Shown: piece after piece, positions 1 to 4,859 of the stretch
How positions within the stretch are numbered: position 1 is the first letter of the stretch
How the letters are laid out: each line of letters opens with the position of its first letter
Origin: Desulfobacteraceae bacterium
GTDB taxonomy: Bacteria > Desulfobacterota > Desulfobacteria > Desulfobacterales > Desulfatirhabdiaceae
Assembly (NCBI GenBank): GCA_027325475.1
Contig: DAIEFO010000156.1
Location: forward strand, 1-5,587
Reading direction: 5' to 3'
DNA length: 5,587 nucleotides
The notes under the pieces: generated by a model
Databases searched by the model: none
Seen by the model: only the letters and a program-made list of their open reading frames with translations
Told to the model about the DNA's origin: nothing
Position numbers and translations under genes: made by a program

Positions 1-105
1 GCGGTCGAGTGTCGCCGGAGACTGCGAAACAATGCTTCGGCGGGATAGATACAGAATGCCGATAGAAAGGCTCACGCGCTGAGTTGTGAAAATACAGAGG
101 GTAAT

Positions 106-1128
106 ATGGGATGGAATCTATCTGGGTCAGATTTCAATGATCTGATCGCCAAAGTGAAAGCAGACTATACCGTTCTTGCACCGAAGCGTTTTATCGGCCG
201 GGGCCGGTTCTCTGAAACGGATTTAATTCGGTATGATGAAATCGAAACACTTGATGACATTGTATGGGATGAAAAATCCAATTTTTCCCCTAAAGAGGTG
301 GTGTTCCCGATCACGCAGACGCTTTTCCACTTTACCGAAAAAGCCTTTTCGGAACCTGAGCCGGATGAAAAGGCTTTCCTCATATTTCTGAGGCCCTGCG
401 ATATCAATGGAATCCGGCGTCTGGATACCATTTATCTGAAAAACGGTTCCCAGTCCGATGCGTATTACGCACGGTTGCGTCAGCGGGTTCGATTCGCCAT
501 GATCGAGTGTACGGAGGGCTTTGATACCTGCTTCTGCGTATCCATGAAGTCCAATGTCACCGCTGATTACGACATGGCGGTTCGCCTGCGGCGCGGCGGC
601 GCGCTGCTGGAAGTAAAAAACGATGCGTTCATGAAATATGTTCCGCCGGGTATCCCTCAGGTGGATTTCACGCCGGCGTTCATACAGGAAAATAAAATTC
701 AGGTGACGGTTCCCGATGTAGATGAAATGCCGGTCGGCATCTATACCCATGAGATGTGGAACGAATACAAGAGCCGGTGCATCGCCTGCGGCCGATGCAA
801 TACAACCTGTATTACCTGCAGTTGCCATACGACATCCGACATTTATTATGACGACAACCAGCTTGTCGGGGAAAGGCGGCGGACATGGGCCTGCTGTCAC
901 ATTGACGGTTTTACGGACATGGCCGGCGGCATTGCGTTCCGAAAGGATAACGGCGCCCGGATGCGTTTTAAGGTATTGCATAAGGTGTATGATTACAAAA
1001 AACGCTTCGGTGAGCATATGTGCGTCGGATGCGGCCGTTGTGACGACAACTGTCCCGAATACATTTCTTATTCGGGCTGCATCAATAAACTCTCCAGGAC
1101 CGTAGCGGAGGTGAGGCATGCAGAATAA
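106..1128 (+). CDS. asrA: Anaerobic sulfite reductase subunit A (iron-sulfur electron-transfer subunit)
   Basis: AsrA is the cytoplasmic electron-relay subunit of the NADH-dependent anaerobic sulfite reductase; it passes electrons from AsrB to the siroheme subunit AsrC. The 340-residue protein is close to the enterobacterial length (about 347). Two iron-sulfur clusters can be read near the C-terminus. The first is a Cys-rich stretch with C225, C228, C231, C235, C238 and C240 (CIACGRCNTTCITCSC). The second is a classic C-x2-C-x2-C-x3-C-P at C306, C309, C312 and C316. Family-like blocks upstream are FSPKEVVFPITQTLFHFTE and LRPCDINGIRRLD (C98), with further cysteines at C135, C142 and C144. The start at ATG 106 follows a purine-rich AGAGGG at 96-101. 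It is the first gene of the operon and overlaps asrB by 11 bp. No residue looks missing. The assignment is from recalled family sequence plus the neighbouring asrB and asrC; I am confident of it. Confidence 0.95.
   Translation: MGWNLSGSDFNDLIAKVKADYTVLAPKRFIGRGRFSETDLIRYDEIETLDDIVWDEKSNFSPKEVVFPITQTLFHFTEKAFSEPEPDEKAFLIFLRPCDINGIRRLDTIYLKNGSQSDAYYARLRQRVRFAMIECTEGFDTCFCVSMKSNVTADYDMAVRLRRGGALLEVKNDAFMKYVPPGIPQVDFTPAFIQENKIQVTVPDVDEMPVGIYTHEMWNEYKSRCIACGRCNTTCITCSCHTTSDIYYDDNQLVGERRRTWACCHIDGFTDMAGGIAFRKDNGARMRFKVLHKVYDYKKRFGEHMCVGCGRCDDNCPEYISYSGCINKLSRTVAEVRHAE
1107..1114 (+). promoter_or_regulatory. Strong Shine-Dalgarno of asrB inside the asrA coding region
   Basis: GGAGGTGA is a full-length match to the anti-Shine-Dalgarno consensus. 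Its GGAGG core ends 6 nt before ATG 1118. It fixes that start over the in-frame ATG at 1133, which would be about 21 nt away. The site lies within the last codons of asrA, so translation of the two genes is probably coupled. Confidence 0.85.
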
Positions 1129-1915
1129 TCCCATGACGCCGGCGCCTCACAAGGTCATTCGCATTGATGCCGAAACCGATCTCGAAGCGACATTTCGCAT
1201 TGAAAGCGATAGCCCGCCGCTGTTCGGGCAGTTCTATATGGTGTCGCTTCCAAGAATCGGCGAAATGCCGATCTCCATCAGCGGCGTCGGGCCCGGCTGG
1301 ATAGACATGACGATCCGCAAGGTGGGCAAGGTCAGTCAGGCGGTGCATTCTCTGACCAGGGGCGACACGGTGTTTTTGCGTGGCCCCTACGGCAACGGAT
1401 TTCCCATGGAAGCCTTTCAGGGACGGCATCTGGTTGTTGTCGCCGGTGGCTCCGGAATTGCGCCGGTACGGCCTGTCGTGGATTATTATTATCGTCATTC
1501 CGATGAAGTGGCCAGGCTGGATCTGCTCTTTGGTTTCAAAACGCCGGACGCCGTCTTGTTCCGGCAGGATATTGACCGCTGGAAAAGCAGGTTCGACACC
1601 ATCTTGACGGTTGATGACGCATGCGGCGTCTGGGATGGGGAATGTGTCGGACTGGTTACGGAATATGTCAAAAATATCAAATTTTCGGAGCCCGGCAGGA
1701 TGGATGTCGTCATTGTCGGCCCGCCGGTCATGATAAAATTTACGGCTGCGGAATTCATCCGTATGGGCGTACATGAAGAGAGCATCATCGTATCCATGGA
1801 AAGACGGATGTCCTGCGGCCTTGGCAAATGCGGTCACTGTAAGATCGGCGAATATTATGTCTGCCTGGACGGTCCGGTGTTTCGCTATCATGATGTCGTC
1901 AGGCTCGTTGATTAA
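1118..1915 (+). CDS. asrB: Anaerobic sulfite reductase subunit B (FAD/NAD(P)H-binding, [2Fe-2S])
   Basis: AsrB is the electron-input subunit, a ferredoxin-reductase/PyrK-like flavoprotein that oxidises NADH and feeds AsrA and AsrC. The 265-residue protein shows the expected order of sites. The FAD-binding barrel has MPISIS at residues 50-55 (the equivalent of the RxxS flavin motif) and GPYGNGFPM at 89-97. The nucleotide-binding domain has VVVAGGSGIAPVRPVV, with the glycine motif at G110-P116. The C-terminal [2Fe-2S] site has C233, C238, C241 and C249 (C-x4-C-x2-C-x7-C), followed by LDGPVF as in the dihydroorotate dehydrogenase electron-transfer subunit. PyrK is the main alternative, but the flanking asrA and asrC settle the call. 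The start at 1118 is set by the strong ribosome site GGAGGTGA; the gene overlaps asrA by 11 bp and ends 10 bp before asrC. Confidence 0.95.
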   Translation: MQNNPMTPAPHKVIRIDAETDLEATFRIESDSPPLFGQFYMVSLPRIGEMPISISGVGPGWIDMTIRKVGKVSQAVHSLTRGDTVFLRGPYGNGFPMEAFQGRHLVVVAGGSGIAPVRPVVDYYYRHSDEVARLDLLFGFKTPDAVLFRQDIDRWKSRFDTILTVDDACGVWDGECVGLVTEYVKNIKFSEPGRMDVVIVGPPVMIKFTAAEFIRMGVHEESIIVSMERRMSCGLGKCGHCKIGEYYVCLDGPVFRYHDVVRLVD

Positions 1916-1922
1916 GGAGAGG
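1914..1922 (+). promoter_or_regulatory. Shine-Dalgarno of asrC overlapping the asrB stop codon
   Basis: AAGGAGAGG runs into the asrB TAA (1913-1915), and its AGGAG core ends 6 nt before ATG 1926. This sets the asrC start; the same frame stays open upstream to an ATG at 1773, but that stretch is only asrB read in another frame. Confidence 0.8.
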
Positions 1923-1925
1923 AAC

Positions 1926-2933
1926 ATGGCAGCGCTGGACGTTGACGCTAAGAAAATCATTAAAAACGCTTTCCGGATTACCAAGACGCGGGGTAAAACC
2001 GCGCTCAGAATCCGGATCCCGGGCGGGTGTCTGGAAACAAAACATTTCGATCTCATCAAGAAGATTGCAGAAGATTACGGTGACGGCGTGGTTCATCTGA
2101 CAACGCGGCAGGGCATGGAAATTCCCGGAATCGCTTACGCCAGCATCCCGGACGTCAACCGCAGTCTCATGCCGCTCATTCAAGCGATAGAAATCGGAAG
2201 CGGCGTGACGATTCATGATCCGGAAAAAGGCTATCCATCCGCCGGAACCCGTAATATCGCCGCGTGTATCGGCAGCCGCGTGTGCCCATTCGCCAATTAT
2301 GACACCACGTCACTTGCCCGAAAAATCGAAAAAGAAATCTATCCCAACGATTTTCATGTGAAGATCGCCCTGACGGGATGTCCCAATGACTGTATCAAAG
2401 CGCGCATGAATGATTTCGGGATTGTGGGGATGGTGGAGCCCCAATACGATTACCAGCGGTGTATCGGCTGTGAGGCGTGCGTCAAGAACTGCGCCAGTCA
2501 GGTTACAGGGGCGCTGCGCATGCATCACGGCAAGGTGATCCGCGACAAACGGCGATGTATCGGATGCGGCGAGTGTATTCTCAAATGCCCTGCCGCCGCC
2601 TGGACGCGCAATCCGGTTAAATTTTACGATATTCTCATTATGGGCCGCACCGGCAAGAAAAACCCCCGCATCGCCGAGCAATTTATTCAGTGGGCCGATG
2701 AGACTGTTGTGGTGAGCGTTATCAAAAACACCTATCAATTCATTCAGGAACACATTGACAGGTCCCTGCCGAAAGAACACATCGGATATATTGTTGACAG
2801 GACGGGCTATCAGGTTTTTCGCGACAAAGTCCTCGAAGGCGTTCAACTGAATCCGGAGGCAAGGGTCGCCAGACATATCCAATGGGGCGGGGTGCGGTAC
2901 AGCAGTGATGCTTTTCTGTCAGATGCGGTGTAA
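1926..2933 (+). CDS. asrC: Anaerobic sulfite reductase subunit C (siroheme catalytic subunit)
   Basis: AsrC is the catalytic subunit that reduces sulfite to sulfide with six electrons at a siroheme coupled to a [4Fe-4S] cluster. The 335-residue product is nearly the length of the enterobacterial protein (about 337). The siroheme/[4Fe-4S] ligands are C114-x5-C120 (CIGSRVC) and C152-x3-C156 (TGCPNDC), with C156 the expected shared axial ligand. Two ferredoxin-type clusters are inserted after it: C179, C182, C185, C189 (CIGCEACVKNC) and C211, C214, C217, C221 (CIGCGECILKCP). The N-terminal sulfite/nitrite reductase half-domain carries HLTTRQGMEIPGI. The C-terminal block with GRTGKKNPR and LEGVQLNPEA also matches what I recall of the family. 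All ligands are present, so the enzyme should be active. The start at 1926 rather than the upstream ATG at 1773 is chosen from its ribosome site and the family length. No convincing terminator follows. Confidence 0.95.
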   Translation: MAALDVDAKKIIKNAFRITKTRGKTALRIRIPGGCLETKHFDLIKKIAEDYGDGVVHLTTRQGMEIPGIAYASIPDVNRSLMPLIQAIEIGSGVTIHDPEKGYPSAGTRNIAACIGSRVCPFANYDTTSLARKIEKEIYPNDFHVKIALTGCPNDCIKARMNDFGIVGMVEPQYDYQRCIGCEACVKNCASQVTGALRMHHGKVIRDKRRCIGCGECILKCPAAAWTRNPVKFYDILIMGRTGKKNPRIAEQFIQWADETVVVSVIKNTYQFIQEHIDRSLPKEHIGYIVDRTGYQVFRDKVLEGVQLNPEARVARHIQWGGVRYSSDAFLSDAV

Positions 2934-3079
2934 GGGTATTTCCGCAATTACATTGATATAGCTACTATAAAAACGGTATATTAGAAAATACCAAGTCCCT
3001 AAACTCCTGTACTTGTTCATTTTCTATTCGTTATCAGGCTTATTTACCTGCGTCCATCCCAATTGACAGCGATAACGCA

Positions 3080-3535
3080 ATGAACTCCATTGAAAACGCT
3101 GTTTAAAGTGGTCAAATCGCTGTCTGTGGGCAGCAGCGTGGCCAGAACCTTTATTACGGGAGTATCACCGGTAGTGCTGAGCGATATCACCAGCGGGTAT
3201 AACATCGCAAAAAACATCTACCTGAATCCGGTTTTTAATACCCTCACCCGCATGACGTTGTCATTCCCGATATCATTGACCGGTTCGGCATTAAGGAAAT
3301 GCTCTCTGATGACACCAAAGATCAGGAGTTTCTGGCGTCATACCTCTATTATTTCGGCGTGCTGACCCTGGAGGGGCTGACCGATACACTGCAACTGGTG
3401 CTGACAGTGCCCAACCTGGTCATCAAGGGGCTGTATCTGGATCGCATCAAAACCATGTTGCTGCGACGTTATGCCGTGGTGTCTCTGGGCTACGAACGGA
3501 TATGGTGGGAAGAGACCGCGCAATATTCCGTGTGA
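3080..3535 (+). pseudogene. Remnant of an AAA-ATPase-like / PD-(D/E)XK-type protein gene (PF09820/PF08011 family)
   Basis: Two protein blocks typical of the AAA-ATPase-like family lie in different frames. Block one (about 3099-3240, frame of 3090) reads FKVVKSLSVGSSVARTF, ITGVSPVVLSDITSGYNIA and NIYLNPVFNTL. Block two (3239-3535, frame of 3299) reads DVVIPDIIDRFGIKEML, LASYLYYFGVLTLEGLTDT and PNLVIKGLYLDRIKTMLL. In intact relatives roughly 150-200 residues, including a FYNGY-type motif, separate these blocks; here they are joined at about 3236-3252. The P-loop N-terminus and the C-terminal nuclease-like domain are missing; after RIKTMLL the reading diverges and stops. A further frame change may lie at about 3104, because ATG 3080 opens MNSIENAV and then meets TAA exactly where block one continues. 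No good ribosome site precedes TTG 3090 or ATG 3080. Family function is not established; intact members are often multi-copy. I call this a decayed gene, not two small genes. Confidence 0.85.
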
Positions 3536-3563
3536 TTCCATCCTGTCGTGCAGCATCTGATCG

Positions 3564-3569
3564 AGGAGG
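3564..3569 (+). promoter_or_regulatory. Shine-Dalgarno of the 161-residue unknown gene
   Basis: AGGAGG, extended to GAGGAGG from 3563, lies 9 nt before ATG 3579. This strong signal supports the following ORF as a translated gene. Confidence 0.8.
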
Positions 3570-3578
3570 AACATCACT

Positions 3579-4064
3579 ATGTCGCAAAAAGAAGATGAAA
3601 ATTTGAATCATGAATTTGTCAGGGTCGTAACGTTCGGAGGTCTGATCGGCAATTTGATGTCTGGAGGCACCGGGATTGGTGCAATATTACAGATACCGCT
3701 TTCGAAGGGACTCTCCAAAATGCTGCCGAATGCCATATCTGAATCGGTTCTCGAAATTCACGCCGCTCCGGCGGATGTATTGAAAGCAGCCGTTGCCATC
3801 CTGGAACACGCCGGAAGAATTGTCGCGGAATCGCCACCTGACAATGCGGCTATTACCGCCATCGTCATGTCAGGCTTTTTGAAGGCCAACCCGGTATTGA
3901 TACAACTGAAAATTCAGCATGTGGGAGATATCTCGACCCGGGTCGTCATTCGTGGAATGGCCAAAAAAGCACTGATTAAGCTGCGTGTCGAAGAAAAGGC
4001 GGTGAACCATATCGTCACGTTGCTGACCCAGGCGTTTCCGGGACAGGGCGGGGAAAAAGTATGA
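3579..4064 (+). CDS. Hypothetical protein with Gly-rich N-terminal segment and predicted alpha/beta C-terminal domain
   Basis: I do not recognise this 161-residue protein. The start is well supported by AGGAGG 9 nt upstream. After a charged N-terminus (residues 1-12) comes a glycine-rich, moderately hydrophobic stretch at about 16-41. It has small-residue spacing such as G20-x3-G24 and G30-x3-G34, suggesting membrane contact or a packed helix rather than a signal peptide. From about residue 53 the pattern alternates strands and helices: SVLEIHAAPADVLKAAVAIL, then a strand ending MSGFLKANPVLIQLKI (97-112), a strand TRVVIRG (120-126), then AKKALIKLRVEEKAVNHIV (128-146), probably a closing helix. 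The NP-strand-G-x-AKxxLIK layout looks like a conserved small ligand-binding or association domain, but I cannot name it. It lies 43 bp after the decayed AAA-ATPase-like gene on the same strand. No cysteine or obvious catalytic motif is seen. Confidence 0.8.
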   Translation: MSQKEDENLNHEFVRVVTFGGLIGNLMSGGTGIGAILQIPLSKGLSKMLPNAISESVLEIHAAPADVLKAAVAILEHAGRIVAESPPDNAAITAIVMSGFLKANPVLIQLKIQHVGDISTRVVIRGMAKKALIKLRVEEKAVNHIVTLLTQAFPGQGGEKV

Positions 4065-4164
4065 ATTTGACCATCTGAAACATGCGCTTTGCAATGAGCG
4101 ACTTCCTGTCACAAACGGCGTCCATGAAACGTCAAACAATCATAGCAGGACAATTCACATCAAT

Positions 4165-4314
4165 ATGAAATACCAGATACGAATTCCCATTGATAAAACA
4201 AGTCTTGGCCGTATGCCCGTCAGCATGCGGCCGCCGCAGACGATTCAGCCCAAAAAAGGAAAAGGCAGCTATCGTCGTAACCGAAAGAACTGGCGCTCCG
4301 AACGGGAAGATTGA
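4165..4314 (+). CDS. Small basic protein, possible ArfA-like ribosome-rescue factor
   Basis: This 49-codon ORF (ATG to TGA) encodes a very basic peptide. The N-terminal part begins MKYQIRIPIDKTSLGR and continues PVSMRPPQTIQP. The tail KKGKGSYRRNRK (residues 30-41) ends in NWRSERED. The KGKGSYxR core recalls the positively charged tail of ArfA, the backup factor that enters the mRNA channel of stalled ribosomes and recruits a release factor. ArfA itself is longer (72 residues in E. coli) and the N-terminal part here is not recognisably similar, so this is an inference from a short motif. The nearest purine-rich site is AGCAGGA (4144-4150), 14 nt before the ATG, which is weak. A strong hairpin lies within codons 15-23. 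Alternatives are another small ribosome- or nucleic-acid-binding protein, or chance coding. The frame is open well upstream but has no earlier ATG as far back as 4060. Confidence 0.5.
   Translation: MKYQIRIPIDKTSLGRMPVSMRPPQTIQPKKGKGSYRRNRKNWRSERED
4207..4232 (+). repeat. Strong hairpin inside the small basic ORF
   Basis: GGCCGTATGC (4207-4216) pairs with GCATGCGGCC (4223-4232) across a 6-nt loop CCGTCA. This gives a 10-bp stem with a single G-U wobble (T4212 with G4227) and one possible further wobble outside (T4206 with G4233). No T-run follows, so it is not a classical intrinsic terminator. It falls in codons 15-23 of the basic ORF, before the KKGKGSY segment. Confidence 0.75.
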
Positions 4315-4337
4315 AAACTTTCTGTAACGCTTCATCC

Positions 4338-4478
4338 ATGAAAGGAATCTGGAAAGTGAAAGAAATTGAACAGGATGTCGGAAGTGACTTAGAAGCGATG
4401 GATCAATTTGGAATTATTTCAGAGTTGATTCGTTTAAACCTCAATGGAGGTTTCATTAAAAAATGGAAAATTCTGTGA
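4338..4478 (+). CDS. Short uncharacterised ORF, 46 residues
   Basis: ATG 4338 to TGA 4476 encodes a 46-residue peptide beginning MKGIWKVKEIEQDVGSDLEA, continuing with FGIISELIRLNLNGGF and ending IKKWKIL. The pattern of charged and aliphatic residues is compatible with two amphipathic helices. No family is recognised. There is no clear ribosome site just before the ATG, which is the main argument against it. It overlaps the next short ORF by 16 bp in another frame. It may be a real small protein, a fragment of a decayed gene or chance. Confidence 0.25.
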   Translation: MKGIWKVKEIEQDVGSDLEAMDQFGIISELIRLNLNGGFIKKWKIL

Positions 4479-4579
4479 TGAGAAATATCATGGAAGCGAT
4501 TGTGGCTACGGTTCTCTCCCATATGTTGAAAAATGAAGGAAAGTATCTGGAGCTTTCCGATCTGATCAAATATTCTTGA
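4463..4579 (+). CDS. Short uncharacterised ORF, 38 residues, ending in an inverted repeat
   Basis: ATG 4463 to TGA 4577 encodes a 38-residue peptide starting MENSVMRNIMEAIVATVLSH and ending EGKYLELSDLIKYS. A GGAGG at 4446-4450 lies 12 nt upstream, somewhat far but usable. The peptide looks helical and no family is recognised. Its stop codon falls within the first bases of the left 27-bp inverted repeat (4575-4601), so it may be the N-terminal stub of a longer gene cut by insertion of that repeat unit. Chance coding is also possible. Confidence 0.3.
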   Translation: MENSVMRNIMEAIVATVLSHMLKNEGKYLELSDLIKYS

Positions 4580-4601
4580 GTTTTCGAAAAATAATACTTG
4601 A
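4575..4601 (+). repeat. Left terminal inverted repeat (27 bp)
   Basis: It pairs with 4742-4768, with mismatches only at two inner positions. It contains the palindrome TTTTCGAAAA and supplies the stop codon of the upstream short ORF. Confidence 0.85.
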
Positions 4602-4681
4602 TATTTAAACATCCCATTGAACTGAACCAGTGCCATCGAATCGAGCAATCCAGAAAACCGATTATTTTCAGGATGAATTAT

Positions 4682-4726
4682 ATCAATAGGTTAGAAATTT
4701 GATATGATTATGTAGAACCTATTGAT
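4682..4726. repeat. Inner perfect 11-bp inverted repeat
   Basis: ATCAATAGGTT (4682-4692) is exactly complementary to AACCTATTGAT (4716-4726) across a 23-nt AT-rich loop. It sits inside the larger inverted-repeat unit, so the whole 194 bp could fold into a nested stem structure. Confidence 0.8.
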
Positions 4727-4741
4727 GTCGTATTTATCGTG

Positions 4742-4768
4742 TCAAGAACTATTTTTCGAAAACTCAAG
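4742..4768 (-). repeat. Right terminal inverted repeat (27 bp)
   Basis: This is the inverted copy of 4575-4601 with 25 of 27 matches. It is followed directly by TATATATTC, which resembles the TATTC at the left boundary (4571-4575). Confidence 0.85.
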
Positions 4769-4847
4769 TATATATTCTATGTTGGAAATCACATTATTTT
4801 AGGATATTGAATTAAGATAAAATAAAGGCATGTCTTATTTTAGGTTC

Positions 4848-4851
4848 GAGG
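4848..4851 (+). promoter_or_regulatory. Ribosome site favouring the downstream start of the Fic gene
   Basis: GAGG lies 8 nt before ATG 4860. The alternative upstream ATG at 4830 has only AAAGG one base away, too close to serve. This, together with the familiar MKR...GRYV opening of Fic proteins, favours 4860. Confidence 0.5.
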
Positions 4852-4859
4852 CAGACAGG

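Larger units (their letters stand above)
4575..4768. mobile_element. AT-rich 194-bp foldback / MITE-like unit with terminal inverted repeats
   Basis: The left end (4575-4601) and the right end (4742-4768) are inverted copies matching at 25 of 27 positions. The outer 19 bases are perfect (CTTGAGTTTTCGAAAAATA at 4575-4593 against its complement at 4750-4768). The interior is AT-rich, has no convincing ORF and carries a second, perfect inverted repeat. Small size, terminal inverted repeats and lack of a transposase fit a MITE or other non-autonomous element. The flanks are TA-rich (TATT before, TATATATTC after), so a target duplication cannot be defined from one copy. An alternative is a structured non-coding RNA or a long cruciform. 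Confidence 0.55.

Noticed and set aside
1..105. Possible C-terminal tail of an upstream gene, for example the frame starting at base 3 that ends at TAG 63-65 (…SPETAKQCFGGIDTECR).
   Set aside because: All three forward frames are open for some distance in this short stretch and none shows a recognisable motif, so no choice can be defended. No clear promoter or operator was seen here either.
223..2059. Long reverse-strand open frames opposite asrA and asrB (223-1134 and 1082-2059).
   Set aside because: They are antisense shadows of genes with complete cofactor motifs on the plus strand; their translations show no domain and they lack convincing ribosome sites.
2935..2992. Inverted repeat GGTATTT / AAATACC after asrC as an operon terminator, and the smaller GGTAT / ATACC hairpin at 2975-2992.
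   Set aside because: The outer arms are 44 nt apart and the inner stem is only 5 AT-rich pairs. Neither is followed by a T-run.
3063..3091. TTGACA at 3063-3068 as a -35 box with TCCATT at 3086-3091 as a -10 box.
   Set aside because: The -35 is perfect and the 17-bp spacing good, but the -10 matches only 3 of 6 positions and it overlaps the pseudogene start.
4403..4648. Reverse-strand 81-codon open frame across the small-ORF region and left inverted repeat.
   Set aside because: No recognisable motif, Phe/His-rich AT-driven composition, and it starts inside the repeat unit; more likely chance.
4575..4768. CRISPR array or tandem repeat in the AT-rich region.
   Set aside because: The repeated sequence is inverted and present as one pair, with no regularly spaced direct repeats.
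4782..4823. Promoter for the Fic gene from TTGGAA (4782-4787) and TAAAAT (4818-4823).
   Set aside because: The spacing is about 30 bp, too long for a sigma-70 promoter, and the 17-bp-spaced hexamer (TATTGA) is poor.
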